From NCBI GenBank assembly GCA_012934845.2, contig WNNJ02001200.1, positions 1 to 64,000 on the forward strand: 64,000 nucleotides of DNA, written 5' to 3'. This DNA comes from Pomphorhynchus laevis. Taxonomy: Eukaryota > Acanthocephala > Palaeacanthocephala > Echinorhynchida > Pomphorhynchidae. This document shows positions 10,060-21,900 of this stretch, piece by piece. The position numbers and the translations under genes were made by a program. Every line of letters starts with the position of its first letter. Within the stretch, counting starts at the first letter, position 1. The notes under the pieces are model-generated. The model had not been told where the DNA came from and searched no databases. It worked only from the letters and a program-made list of their open reading frames with translations.

Positions 10060-10460
10060 GCGTATTCAATACTATTTCATAAAGCTCAAACCAATCAGAT
10101 CAGATAACTGAGTCTATTTTATACCGTAAAAAATCAAAAATAAAGATAAATAATAAATAATTATATAAGATTTTATACAATTTATATTTACATCAAGTTA
10201 AAATAAAAAATTGAAATTTAAAATAAAAGACAACTTTTATGAATTGACTAATTACAGACGATTTATTAGAATAAGGATTAGAAATCATCTGAATGAATTG
10301 TTTTGTTATCAGTATTCGACCCATATTGCTCGATCCAATATAGCAGCGAGGACAAATACGTGCTAAGGACGTATTCCCTCTGATGAAATGTGATTATCAA
10401 GTATCTTATTACAATACAAAGTATATTATTTATTATCCATCCATAAAAATTATCCGCTAA
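10060..10460 (+). repeat. Dispersed AT-rich repeat R, copy 1
   Basis: It joins an AT-rich arm (AATAATTATATAAGATTTTA, 10150-10280) to a GC-richer core (10315-10395, AGCAGCGAGGACAAATACGT). Related pieces, some inverted, occur at 17455-17565, 39286-40040, 49740-50230, 54745-55570 and 61850-62330. There is no coding content. It looks like a non-autonomous element (SINE or MITE), but I cannot define clean ends. Confidence 0.6.
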
Positions 10461-11074
10461 TGATTTTAAATTTATTTTTAATAATATTTTATTGATTCAT
10501 ATGTTCCAATTGTTGATTCAATGTTCTAATTAAATTCTTACTCATGAACATTAACGAACAACTATGTAAAAATATATTTATAACTATCCGCATGATTTAC
10601 TCAAGTCAGGAATGAATCAGTAAGGCAATGTCGTTTATACTTACGATAACATCGTTTGTACCGAAGCATACATTCTAATAAAAAACACTTCCGTTCTCCA
10701 CATTAATATATAATCCATTGTATTGATTACATTATCACTTGCTGCTTACGTTGAACTACAGTTGAACTTATCTTCCCATACAACGCTCTACAACTGCTAC
10801 GAGGTTAATATGAACACAACATAAGTTGTGTAGACATGTAGATTTGTATATCAACCTAATCACTAGGCTTAACCGATTTGGCTCTCCTGGTCCAGATGAT
10901 ATTTCACCTTACCTAATTAATGCGGTTGGACCTGGCGTAAGTAGTGTTTTAGCTCATATATTTTCATTTAGCCTGATCAATTCGTGGATTCCTGCAATAA
11001 TAATACAAATTTATTTAATGTGGCAAATGCGTACAAGCTGTACGCTTACAAGTCCACAAACAAAAATGAGAAAG

Positions 11075-13036
11075 TCAAGCAGTTAAATTGTTAAAATGGG
11101 ATCGGATTTGTCGTTTGAAGCACTGCAGGGAAGTTGATTGGCGTATATGAATGGGCAGATGATTCCACGATAGAGGAGCAGCCACCAGGAAGGAGCGGAG
11201 TCCAAAGGAGGTAGAGTAGTTTGGGACATGTAAAAGAAGGGAATTACAGGAACGCAAGGAACAGTAAACAGGACGAGAATTATCAAGAAAAGGAAGGTTG
11301 AGAAATGAAGGGGTATGAAAAGTTACAAGGCGGAAAGCAACAATAAGAAGACGAATTTGAACACGACAATAAATTGTAGGCAAATCGAGAGAAGCAAGAT
11401 GGTAGGATGTGTGATCAAAACGACGAAGACGGAGGAGAATTCGGACAGCTGCGTTGACGATGCGTTGTAGGGGAAGAAGAGTGGATTTAGGTGAGTTGGA
11501 AAATAGACTAAGACAATAATCGAGTCTAGAAAAAAGGAGAGATGATATAAGAGTCATACAAGAAGGGAAATCGATCAATCTACGAACTTGACGGAGGTTG
11601 CGGAGTATCAAGGTAGATGAGCGTACTTTATCTCTAACGAAAGGTTTAAGTGAAAGTCGGTTGTCAAAATGGAAGCCTAGGAAAACGAGATTATCAACGA
11701 TAGGAAGAATTGTAGAATTTAATGATACGGAGGGAGGTTCGAAGCCGAGGCGTCGAGGTAGGATCCACATAATTTTGGATTTATCAGGATTCAGAGAAAG
11801 GCGAAGGGAAGAAAGATGATTGGAAATTGAGACAAGACAGTCGGAAGCAGAAACACTAAGATCGTGAATACGATAAACAGGTGCATGAGCATAGATGAGA
11901 ATGTCATCAGCATATTGCATAACATGGAAGTTAAATTTATGAGAAATCGAAAACAAATCACCAAGAAGAAGAGAGAAAAGTATAGGGCCTAATACGGAGC
12001 CTTGCGGAACACCGGACGGAATGGACGAAGGATGGGAGAGAGAAGAGTTAGAATATACGCGAAATGTACGGTTTGATAGATATGAAGAAAACCATGATAC
12101 AGTGGGTAAAGAGAAGCCATAATCATGACGAAGGCGATGGAGAAGAATCGAGTGATCGACGATGTCAAAAGCAGACGATAGATCAAGAGAAACTATGACA
12201 CTACATAATTTATGATCGCGCGATATGAGTAAGTCGTTATAAACTTTAAGACATGCAATTTCGGTAGAGTAATTAGAGCGAAAAGCGGCTTGGAAGGGAG
12301 GAAATAAGTTAGAGGAATAGAGATATGTATTAACTTGCTTAAGAACGAGACGCTCAAGGAGTTTAGAGAGGGTTGGGAGAAGTGAGATTGGACGGTACGA
12401 AGATGGTAGTGAAGAGTCGAGAGATTGCTTTTTGATGATAGGACGAACAGTGGCGCATTTCCAGATGGAAGGAAATGTACGGCTACGGATGGACGAGTTG
12501 AACAATGTGGTTAGGAAGGGTAAGATAAAAGTGCAGATATTTTTAAGTAAGTGAGTGGGAATTGGGTCAGAAGGAGAGGTTTTATTAGGTAATGACAGCA
12601 GAACCGAAGAAACTTCATCAGACGAAACGGGAAGAAGGTGGAATAGTTCTGGGAGGGAAGTATTTAAAGATAAGAGTGGGTACAAGGGGGCTATGGGTAG
12701 TAGGGAAAGTAAATTAGATAGCTTAGCTTGTAGATAAGAAGAAAATTCATCAGGATTTATATTACAAGGGGTAGATGATCGTGAAAGAATTGAGTTTAAG
12801 ATTTTCCAATGAGATTTCGAGTTGGAAGATGACTCGAGTTGATTTCGCCAAAAGAGAGTACGTTTAGTACGTATAAGAATGAGATGTGAACGGCGTTGAG
12901 AAAAGTAGGAATCACGAAGATTTGGAGTGAGTGAGTTGGGTGAACGTTTAAGAAAGCGTCTATACATACGAAAAGAGTGACGGAGTCGACGCTTAGAAAG
13001 ACTACAGTCAGAATCGAACCAGGGAGCATGGCGCAA
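11075..13036 (-). CDS. LINE-A copy 2 reverse transcriptase
   Basis: This 653-codon open frame covers the linker after the endonuclease (RHAPWFDSDCSLSKRRL), RT fingers and palm (YRPISLLPTLSKLLERLV, SLDLSSAFDIVDHSILL, GVPQGSVLGPILF, MQYADDILIYAHA, NPDKSKIMWILPRR, LVFLGFHFDNRLSL) and the C-terminal region (WNHLPIHIRQSTSLQCF). All RT blocks including YADD are intact. The true ORF2 start would be the endonuclease; the ATG at 13036 is only the first in frame after the frameshift. Confidence 0.9.
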   Translation of the reverse strand: MRHAPWFDSDCSLSKRRLRHSFRMYRRFLKRSPNSLTPNLRDSYFSQRRSHLILIRTKRTLFWRNQLESSSNSKSHWKILNSILSRSSTPCNINPDEFSSYLQAKLSNLLSLLPIAPLYPLLSLNTSLPELFHLLPVSSDEVSSVLLSLPNKTSPSDPIPTHLLKNICTFILPFLTTLFNSSIRSRTFPSIWKCATVRPIIKKQSLDSSLPSSYRPISLLPTLSKLLERLVLKQVNTYLYSSNLFPPFQAAFRSNYSTEIACLKVYNDLLISRDHKLCSVIVSLDLSSAFDIVDHSILLHRLRHDYGFSLPTVSWFSSYLSNRTFRVYSNSSLSHPSSIPSGVPQGSVLGPILFSLLLGDLFSISHKFNFHVMQYADDILIYAHAPVYRIHDLSVSASDCLVSISNHLSSLRLSLNPDKSKIMWILPRRLGFEPPSVSLNSTILPIVDNLVFLGFHFDNRLSLKPFVRDKVRSSTLILRNLRQVRRLIDFPSCMTLISSLLFSRLDYCLSLFSNSPKSTLLPLQRIVNAAVRILLRLRRFDHTSYHLASLDLPTIYCRVQIRLLIVAFRLVTFHTPSFLNLPFLDNSRPVYCSLRSCNSLLLHVPNYSTSFGLRSFLVAAPLSWNHLPIHIRQSTSLQCFKRQIRSHFNNLTA

Positions 13037-13207
13037 GCGCTGGGAACGTCGAAGTCGACTAGGTAGAAGGTTATTGAGGATCGACGTAAGTTCAGAATCA
13101 AACAGAATGCAGAGATCATCAGGAGAGAGATAGTTAAGAGGAAGTGAAAAGAGTGAGGAATTGAGTAAGGCTGTGCAGAGAATAGGGATATCGAGAAGTT
13201 TTCATTG

Positions 13208-13984
13208 TCAACTTGGTGTGGATAATGGTAAAGGCGGAGAAGGAGGATGGGGACGAGTAAGAGTAAGAGTGACAAGGAAATGATCGGACAAACCAGGATC
13301 AGTAATTGACAAGGAGGTATAGTCATTGAAGCAGTTAGGAACAGCAATGATGTCGAGAGCACCGCCGGGAATATGAGTTGGGCTTGTTGAAAGTAATTTA
13401 TAGTTAAAATCAGAAAAAGGATTAGTTAAAGTGATAGAGTCAGAGTCAGACGGGCGATCAAGACGAATGTTAAAGTCACCGAGAACAAAAGAAGGAGTAT
13501 AAGACAATGAACAGTGAGACATTAGATCTGCAAGGTCGTTAAAGAAGATACGTGATGGGGCAACTGAACCTGGACGGTATACAATCACAAGTTCCAGAGG
13601 GAAAGGCGTTGATAATCTGCATATGAGTAATTCGAACGAGGTGTAACGGATGTTAACGTTAATTTTACGTAAAGACATTGGGTGACGAGCAATGGCAACA
13701 ATACCGCCATGGTTAGACGCAGTAGATGTATGAGATGTAATTTGACGAGCTGATTCAACTAGAGAACAACCAGAGCGACATAGACGACGAATAGCAAGAT
13801 CGTCGGAGTCAGTGTGCCAGGATTCGGTAATGCAGAGAATATCGATAGATAATTGATCGAAGATATCGAGAAGCAAATCAGCTTTATGAAGAATGGAGCG
13901 AGTATTGAATAGACTCAGACGAAAAGTATGCTTAGGAGCGAGATCGACTAGCGAAGAAGACAAGGGGGAGAGATGGGACGCCAT
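13208..13984 (-). CDS. LINE-A copy 2 endonuclease
   Basis: This 258-codon frame encodes an EEP-fold endonuclease that would nick target DNA for target-primed reverse transcription. Motifs in order are FNTRSIL (Asn), ITESWH (catalytic Glu), RHPMSLRK, VYRPG, VLGDFNIRLD (Asp/Asn), GALDIIAV and LSDHFLV (Asp-His). All expected catalytic residues are visible. It overlaps the ORF1 C-terminal coding region in another frame. It loses frame before the RT, so ORF2 is split. Confidence 0.88.
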   Translation of the reverse strand: MASHLSPLSSSLVDLAPKHTFRLSLFNTRSILHKADLLLDIFDQLSIDILCITESWHTDSDDLAIRRLCRSGCSLVESARQITSHTSTASNHGGIVAIARHPMSLRKINVNIRYTSFELLICRLSTPFPLELVIVYRPGSVAPSRIFFNDLADLMSHCSLSYTPSFVLGDFNIRLDRPSDSDSITLTNPFSDFNYKLLSTSPTHIPGGALDIIAVPNCFNDYTSLSITDPGLSDHFLVTLTLTRPHPPSPPLPLSTPS

Positions 13985-14067
13985 CGAATTTTTGGCCTTG
14001 TGTGAAGAACGTGAAAATTTCCGTTGATTTTACGTATAGATAAGGATGACTCGCCGTTTGTTTCACG

Positions 14068-15273
14068 TTAATGTTTTTCAATGCGAGCTAAATTGAGCTG
14101 GGCAATATCAGAAGGGGAGCGGTCAGGAAAGATACGGCAAGTAGATGAAGTGGTAAGAAGTTTAAAACGTTGGGAGAGTACCGAAGAGGCATGTGAACTA
14201 TGTCGGAAAACGATTTTTAAGAGTGGAGGACTGAGATGATTTGATTTAGTGGATTTGTTTAAACGAATAAAGGATACAGGAGCGATATTATTGAAGAGTG
14301 ATGGGTTATCATCAGGAAGAATGGTTGCTAGGATAGACCTGAAAGCAGATACATCATCATCGAGGCGAGATTGTGGAGAAGCAGATTCGGAAAGCTTTAA
14401 GTTTGATATGATTATACAGCGATCGCGCGAAGGAAAACGATTTCGTGGAAGTGGTGGACGGACAGAGCTGGTTGGAGTCGAGGTAGATGAGCAGATAGAA
14501 GTGGAAATGACAGGGGTGCTTGATAAAGAATTAATATTGGTTGGAGCAAGTGTGACAGGAGCGGGGTGTTGAATCGGTTGATCAGAGATGTGACTGGATA
14601 TGATTTTAAATAAAGGATGTAACTTATTGGGAAGTGTTACGTGGGAGGTAGAGTAAGGAGAATTAAAATAGGTTGGGGCATGAGTGACAGGAATGGAGTG
14701 TTGAATTAGTTGATCGGAAATGTTACTGGAAATGATTTTGATGGAAGGGTGTAAATTATTGAGAGGTGATACAGGGGGGGTCGAGTAAGGAGTTCGTGAG
14801 GAGAATAAAGAAGTTTGAGATTTATTTAGATTGGGGGAGGAATAGGAAAGAGGAGGTACGAGATGAAAAGCTTTGCCGTTAGCATTGTTAGAATGAGAAA
14901 GATTAATGGAAGTTTGGTACGTAGTTGAACGAGGAGTGTGTGAGAGAGTAGGTTCAATAATGGGATTATATGATGCGAAGTCAGGTGTTGATGCGAGGGA
15001 AACATCTAAAACAGCATTGGTCTGAGTGGTAGTGTGTGATACAGGAGTAGATGAGCAGGATAACTGTAGTAGTCGTACTGATGTACAAAAACCGCAAGTG
15101 AAATGTTTACGTTTATACACCGAGTGGTCGGATATTTTAACACGAACAAGTGTCTATACATCGCAATCTTTGGAATCGCATCCAACTTCAAAGCTGGTAT
15201 AACCATCATTGCATTCAGATGTGGAAGATTGTTGATCAGGAACAGGGATCTGAGATCGCGCTTTTTTAGGCAT
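14068..15273 (-). pseudogene. LINE-A copy 2 ORF1
   Basis: It starts MPKKARSQIPV at 15273 and has a PHD-like finger (GCDSKDCDV ... FTCGFCTSV). The codon after CDV is TAG; the homologous proteins have Trp (CSVW, CEVW). The rest is open: a Ser/Thr/Pro-rich linker with a thrice-repeated LNN/KLHP..KIISS..SDQ motif, then the conserved C-terminal domain (DRCIIISNLKLSESAS ... LLKIVFRHSS). It ends at a stop near 14065, before the terminal TRPKIRW segment seen in copy 1. As ORF1 proteins bind LINE RNA, two nonsense codons should disable it. Confidence 0.82.
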
Positions 15274-15336
15274 GACCTTTTATCGATAGATTGAGCTCAA
15301 TCCGCGAGCGTAGCGAGCGGAACTGACAGGAATAAT

Positions 15337-15375
15337 TGTAAATAGTTATTTGTTAGCAGCTTAGAATTTCAAACT
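15337..15375 (-). promoter_or_regulatory. 5' leader shared between LINE-A and LINE-C
   Basis: On the sense strand this is the first 39 bases of LINE-A copy 2, AGTTTGAAATTCTAAGCTGC followed by TAACAAATAACTATTTACA. The same string with one change is at 49206-49244, just upstream of LINE-C copy 3 ORF1. Similarity stops abruptly on both sides. It may be a promoter-bearing leader or a sequence acquired at the RNA level. Confidence 0.6.
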
Positions 15376-15585
15376 GAAATATGGAAGTCTTCTATTGTTG
15401 TGCCAATCCCTATAAAACAGCCAGCAACTGCTTGTTTAGATTTTCGCCCTATCAGTTTGACCAGTGTTCTCTCTAAATTACTAGAAAGAGTTATTGCCAA
15501 AAGGCTACTCGAGCATCTAAACTGTAACAACATTCTTACTGATTCTCAACACGGATTCAGACAAGGCCGTTAATGTCTATCTAAC

Positions 15586-16734
15586 TTGCTTACCGCGAGA
15601 GAGAATTGGATGGAAGTACTAAGCTCAGGACTTTGTCTCGACGTCGTATTTCTAGATTTTTCGAAAGCCTTTGATCGTGTTCCACATAAAGGTCTTGTGT
15701 CACTCTTAATTCACTACGGCGTCCCTCGTGTAATCTGCTCTTGGATTGAAAATTTTCTTTCATTGCGTACGTTTAAGGTAAGAGTTGGTGAGTCTTTATC
15801 TAGAGAAAGAAGTATGTCGACAGGTGTCCCTCAGGGTTCTGCATTAGGTCCTCTATTATTCATCACGTTCCTTAACGATTTACTCTTACGTATTGAGAAC
15901 TCTCACTTAGCATTCGCTGATGATCTTAAAATTTGGACTGCTATACGAGATATTGATGACTGTAATTCTTTACAGGCAGACTTGGATCGCGTTCATGATT
16001 GGTGCCGCTCTACTGGATTACATCTTAACGTTGATAAGTGTATACTTATGAGGATGGGTAAAAAATCCAGTAATTTTACATATCATATCGGCGATGTTCT
16101 TCACACTAAAGTATCACATCATAAGGATTTAGGAATTATCGTGCAGGCATCATTAAAAACTAAACTTAATAGTGAAAGAGCAATAAAAAGCGCTACTCGT
16201 GCACTATATATTGTAAAGAACTCATTCCATAAGATCACCACTAATGTCTTTAGAAATTTGTTTAACATGTTGGTTCGTCCGCATTTAGAGTATACAATTC
16301 AGGCTTCTTTCCCGGTCACCAAACAAGAAAGGACAGATATTGAGTCAGTCCTAAGGCGAGGTTCTCGTTTATGTTCGAATGCGAGAGTGGATTACACATC
16401 TCGATTAGATTTGCTAAGAATTCAACCGATGTCATCACGATTTTTGTTTCTTGACTTAATAGGAATGTATGCACTTGTACACCGGTTGGACAGTTATCCG
16501 AGTGGTTCGATCACATTACGTTCATCGATTTTGAGAGGTCACAGCAAAACTGTCTATAAAACAAGGCATGGTAGGTATCCAAAATGCTGGAGACTGTCGC
16601 ACAGGGTACTTAATATTTGGAATTCTCTGCCTGAGGAAATTGCTTCCGCCCGGAGTCTGCATTTGTTCAAAAAATTATTAAAGACATGGATCATCAAGAA
16701 GACGAGAAACGAGTCATGGACATATTTGCAGTGA
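15586..16734 (+). pseudogene. LINE-C copy 1 reverse transcriptase, 3' part
   Basis: This 382-codon open frame carries VVFLDFSKAFDRVPHKGL, STGVPQGSALGPLLF, FADDLKIWTA and NVDKCILMRMGK, then RPHLEYTIQASFPVTKQE and WNSLPEEIASA. The catalytic FADD is intact. A stop directly upstream (frame of 15373-15585, in QGR-stop-CLSN) and the missing 5' half mean it cannot make a full ORF2. Confidence 0.85.
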
Positions 16735-16870
16735 TTTTTATTTTTTTTTGCTTGTTGACTTCTTTTTCTTCATTTCTTATTTTTTAGTTTTATCATTTTT
16801 TAACTGTGATAAGGCAAAATAGCCTTATGGCTAAGCCTTGTAAGAATAATTTTTTTAATCTATTATTATT

Positions 16871-17454
16871 TTACAATCTCTGGGTTACCCGCAAATAGGC
16901 CCGTAAATGATAATTAAGTTCAGTTTGGGTTCAAAATTCTGGACGTCCGATTGCAGATCGCGTTCCTCTGATGCATCGCGATGTCATTTGTAAGAATAAT
17001 AATATCATCGTCAAAAGTGTACATGCACGCATGTACACTTGGTGATACTGGCATTGAACAGATATATTGAAAATATTTAGAATTATAATACAGAACTTAT
17101 ATTAAACACACTTGAGATTATCGTATATCGAACACTTATGTATTTTGTAAAATGATATTCTTAACACTTGAATAAAAGTCTTTATACCACTTTCTAATTC
17201 GTACATATTTACAATACTTTGTTTCGGCTAGTTTTGTCAAAAACAACAACGTGATTTACATTTACTCTTCGCATATATACGCACTTTCATTCATAAGAAT
17301 ACTGATCGAAAGTCACTGTCTTTTCGTTTCGCTTTTTACAAGCTATCGTAAATTGTTTATCTTGTCTCGTCAGTTCATATTTTGGTTCGTTTTTACTTCT
17401 TTTTAAGTATTCATTCTTTGTAATTTTGAATTTCGCAATATCTTTGCAACTGTG
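16871..17454. other. AT-rich spacer with a 26-bp perfect palindrome
   Basis: No gene is recognised. A perfect inverted repeat sits at 17015-17040 (AAGTGTACATGC, AC, then its complement). A piece near 16875-16910 (TACCCGCAAATAGGCCCGTAAA) resembles 36975-37020 on the other strand, so it is a minor dispersed repeat. Confidence 0.45.
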
Positions 17455-17565
17455 ATAAATAAAAATAGAACGTAGGTTATGATATCAGGTTTCGGCCTCT
17501 AACTCCTCTACCCAACATAGAAGCGGGGCCAAATACGTGTTAAGGACGAATTTCCTCTAAGTTTA
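17455..17565. repeat. Repeat R core, copy 2
   Basis: It carries GGTTTCGGCCTCTAACTCC and GGCCAAATACGTGTTAAGGAC, matching the cores at 10315-10395 and 55285-55375. Confidence 0.55.
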
Positions 17566-18827
17566 CAAATCAATAGATAATAGTTCAATTAATACGACAT
17601 TTTCTCTCACTATTGTTTTAACTTGCATAGTAAGCATGTAAATACTTGAACGTTTTTAATAGGCCTACAGTATTGCTGACAACTGTCTTCTCAACTTGAA
17701 TCAGGTTGTATCTCGGCTTAAAGACACTCGTGAATTAATTTCGTCATGTATTACGTCTTCAGGCAAATCACTTTCTCCGCCTTCTAAATTAATAGTAAAC
17801 AAAACTTCCCGATTTGTCGCGGTTTTTTTTCTGTGTGTGCATCCTCCGAGTTCTTATCTTCTTTTTCCTCGTCTTCATTCAGAAAAGGCGCCATATGTTT
17901 GATGGGAACAGTACTTTTGGTACCATCATCACGCTCTATTTGGCTCGTTTCCGTGTTACAACCCACCAATTTTACTACTTGTTTTTTTTTCGTATTTACT
18001 AAGATTTGATGTCTCCTGAGGACTCTTAACCTAGGATTCGGCATCCAATCGGGCATATCCACGTTTGAACTCGTTCGTCGCTTGAACTTGAAAAAACGCT
18101 TATGGGGTGTACAGTTTATAGCAACGCACAACAGTGATCAAATAAAGTGTAGAGCTATTGACAGACATTATTGCCTGTATAAAATATGAAATTAACTCGA
18201 TGATAAAGCGAATTCGATGGATTGTCATATAGTTCCGTTGGCTCGTTGGATTCTAGAATTTTCAGTTGGATTGTAGTGTTGAAATGACAGAGTGATGTCA
18301 TTCTTGAAAATGAATGACTTGAAATTGTGCACAATGAAAACTGGTCCTCGATCGCAATGAGTGCACTCTAGCACGCCAAAACGAAAGAATAGTTTGTTCA
18401 AGCATTAACTAACAGTATTGGTTGGCGTATCATAATATGCGAAAGCGAATGGATATCTTGAAAATTTTCAATGATGGTAAGCATAACCGGTTATTATTCT
18501 GACTGGGTAGAGGTCTTTCGGAGTCTATCAATAATATTTCAAATGACTGAGTAGCTTTTATTAGGTTAGCTATAGGTAATCTATAATATTGAGGTTTGAG
18601 CATTGCGCATATCTGGCATTTAGATATGACTTGGCGAGCATCAGCAACGGAAAAAAAATTTATTGTTCTCACAAAGTGATACAAGCGTGTGACACCAGTG
18701 TGACATAATGTGCGATGCTATTTTTGTCCAGATTATTAGATTTACAAGTTAAGCATGTTATTCTCGATGGTACATAAACAATGCTACTTTCGATGTCAGG
18801 AGCCAGTTCCAATTTCCAACTGGTTAG

Positions 18828-18938
18828 TGTAGTAAATGGCAAGTCTATAATCTTTATTTAACTATCTAGAAATACAAGGAAGTAATACCAGTCACAAATA
18901 TATAGTTATTACAAATATAGTAATTTCCGTATATGACA
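18828..18938 (-). repeat. LTR of the compact gypsy element (3' side)
   Basis: This 111-bp repeat, inverted TG..CA, matches 22629-22739. It is followed on the element side by a purine-rich stretch (sense GGGAGAA). Confidence 0.9.
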
Positions 18939-21900
18939 TTCTCCCAGGCTTTTAAGAATAACGATCGTAGTCTTGTAAGTATTTAGGTGTTTTCATCTCT
19001 CTGTCATACCTGCTGACTCTGGCGTTTTAAGAACGGGTAGTGCTCGATCTAGACGATGAGAATCTGATGTTGAAACGTTATCTGTACATGTCTCGTCCCC
19101 ACGAAGTGAAATCGTGCTATCGTCCAAGATGCTAATCTGATCATGAAGTAACGGCGTTGGTGAACTATTTACGAGGCTATCAAGGCCGCACAGAATCGAA
19201 GGCTGACAGTGATTATTCTCGTCGTCCACGTGCGGGAACAGGGTTAGGTGCTTCAGGGACGCGACGGTCTTTGACCCATCGGATCGTTCTACACGCGCTG
19301 TTTTAGCATTGCTTTCCTCGATCCTCACAATTTCCGTTTTTTCATCATATTTGCCCGACGTATTGTGTCGCTTCAGCACGACTAACCCCGGATTCAGAAG
19401 CATTATGGAACATTGTTATTCGAGCTTGTTCGTCTTTCAAACTTGAAGAATCACTCGTGTGGCGTGCAATTTGTGGCCACACACAACAATGATCGTATTG
19501 AATGAAGAGCAACAGGTAGACATTGCTGCCACCGCGTGATATTGAGCTCTCGTGTTGCTACATCAAGTTCGGTCGTTCTCCAAATAGTACCGTTCGTACG
19601 CTCTACTTGAGAATTTTCTGTCGGGTTGTAGGGCTCGAATGGCTTAGTGCGATTCCATGTCGTAAAAGGAAGGACTTAAAATTTCTGGCTATGAAGGCGG
19701 GCCCTTGATCGCAATGTACACACTCCGGAAGACCTAATAAGAAAATAGGCTATTTAGACACTGAATTACCGTGTCGGCAGACATATCACTACATGCGAAC
19801 GCGAATGAATATCTCGAGAATTCTTCTATCACTGTGAGCAGGTATCGGTTATTGTTGTTAGTAGGAAGGGGGCCTTTAAAGTCCATGGAAATCCTTTCAA
19901 AAGGTCGGGTGGCTTTGATCATCTGGATTGGCTGTATCTTATGATATTGTGGCTTTAGCCTCGCACACATTAGACAATTTGAAATAACTTGATGCATCTC
20001 GGAGATTGAGAATGGTAAATTCCCTGCTCTTACAAAGTGATACAACCTCGTTACGCCGGGGTGACAGTATGCATCATGAATTTCTCTCAATCTGATTAGA
20101 TCGTTGGACGTACAGGCGGAACAGGTTATCCTGGATAACGCATCAGCAGTATGATTTTCGGAGCCAAAGACAAGCTATATCGAATAAGAATGCAGCTAGT
20201 TCCATCCTCCATCGAGTTATCTTTTCTTTCTTGATTTGGCTACTATGGCTCTTCTTGAAAATAAAGGAAACTCTACGTTGGCCTGTTATTACACGGAAAT
20301 GTTTTCCCAAAAGGTAATGCCGCCATGATTTCAATGCTTCGACGATAGCTACTGCTTCCTTTTCAATCGAATAATACGTGCGGGCTGATGCCTTGAGAAT
20401 TTTCGAGAAAAAAGCGACGGGGCGATGGACTTGTGACAGAACTGCTCCTATCGCGTGATTAGATGCATCCGTTTCTACAGTGAGCAACTTGGTGGGATCT
20501 ATTGTTGTAAGTACAGCATTCATAACATCACGGCACATGTCTTGGAATGTGTTGGCTGCTTCACGCTGCAACGGAAACGATTGACATTCGATAACGGGTC
20601 GGATGCGTTCGGAATAATTATTTATCCATCTTGAATAATGTGCTAGCATCTCTAATAGTCTTTTCATCTCTCTTTCACACGTTGGTTCTGTCATGTCTTG
20701 TAGTGGCTTAGCACGGGCTGGATCTGGGCGAAGTTGATTGTGCTCGATTACATAGCCGAGTATGCTAAGGCGAAGAACAGATTTTTTGAACTTTTCGTCA
20801 TTCAGAGTTATATTGTATTTCTGGATAGCTTTCGATAGTTTACCCAAGTTATAGTCATAATTCGGAGCAGAATGGCCGCATATCACCAAGTCGTCAAGAT
20901 AGGCAAAAGTACCCTCTAGCTTTTCTGTTTGAATGATCTGGTCGATCACACGCTGGAACACTGCTGGTGCATTCATAATTCCAAAAAGAAGTCGTTTAAA
21001 CTGATATAATGCTCCATTGGCTTCGAACACTGTAAATTGGCGATCGGCCGGTTGGAGTCCCAATAGATGATATGCCGCTTTAAGGTCGAATTTACTATAG
21101 ACTCTGTATCGTGCGATTTGCTCTGCGATCGTATCGATGCGCGGTAGAGGGTAAGCGTCGAGCAGCGTAAATTTATTAATGGTTGTGGAGTAATCAACAA
21201 CTAGCCGTGACCTGCCACTATCACTATTGACCACGACGACTTGTGCCCTCCACGGTGCTTGACATCTCTCGATTATCCCTTCCTTCAGCATCCTCGAAAT
21301 TTCTGATTTAATTATCTTCATATGATGCGGTGCATAGGTTATGGACTTTACCGCAACTGTGGCAGTCGGTTGTCAGGGACGAAAAAGGAAAAGGTGTATG
21401 AACCTTGATAGTAGAAGCAGCTACTAAAGATAGCAGCGGCCTACCTCTGCGAAATTTCATAGTGAATGATTCATGACTCGAGAGAAATGGATGTCCCGGA
21501 ATTATGTCACAGCATAAATTATTGAGACACAAGAAGCGGACCGACTTATATACTGTTTCCTTGATAGATACATCAGCCACACAGCATACACGTATAGCAG
21601 ATCCGTAGTCAATGGACGCCATATAAATTTATGAGTGTATGGCCGTCGTCGTAACTTCAAACGTAACGTCACGGCAGAGTCAATGAAGTTTTCACCGCTC
21701 CCCGTATCTATCAGTGCCGTCACGTGACAATTATTAATGCGTACCCGAATTTTCACGTGGGCTATATAATCGGATATTGTGGTAGATAATGAGAGCGTAG
21801 CTACATGTGGAAATTGATCAGTCGCTTCTGTAATTGTAGCGCCAGAACGAGATAGATCAGCAGGATCTGACCGGCAGACAATCGAAAAATAGGCAATCTT

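Larger units (their letters stand above)
11003..15375 (-). mobile_element. LINE-A copy 2, full-length, inserted in LINE-C
   Basis: Read on -: 5' leader (15375-15274), ORF1, endonuclease, RT, and a 3' UTR with hairpin GCGTAC-agctt-GTACGC (about 11042-11026) and an ATT-rich tail abutting LINE-C codons at 11002. The first 39 bases of the leader are shared, bar one base, with LINE-C copy 3. Only a few lesions are visible: a TAG in ORF1 where relatives have Trp, a stop near 14065, and a frameshift between endonuclease and RT (13040-13205). It is better preserved than copy 1, hence younger. Confidence 0.92.
10835..16870 (+). mobile_element. LINE-C copy 1, split by a LINE-A insertion
   Basis: The left piece (10835-11002) encodes GSPGPDDISPYLI ... 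NSWIPA. The right piece (15376-16870) resumes with EIWKSSIVVPIP and runs through RT to the 3' UTR. Other LINE-C copies have these two parts adjacent (SWIPDSWKCAIVVPIP), so the 4.37 kb between them (LINE-A copy 2) is a later insertion. The 3' end has AGCC-ttat-GGCT, CTTGTAAG and a TTATTATT tail. The 5' half is missing. Confidence 0.88.

Noticed and set aside
14249-14572. 107-codon + frame
   Set aside because: Antisense of LINE-A copy 2 ORF1; no domain.
17784-18131. 115-codon - frame as a host gene
   Set aside because: The composition resembles the integrase tail of the neighbouring gypsy element; treated as part of the older fossil.
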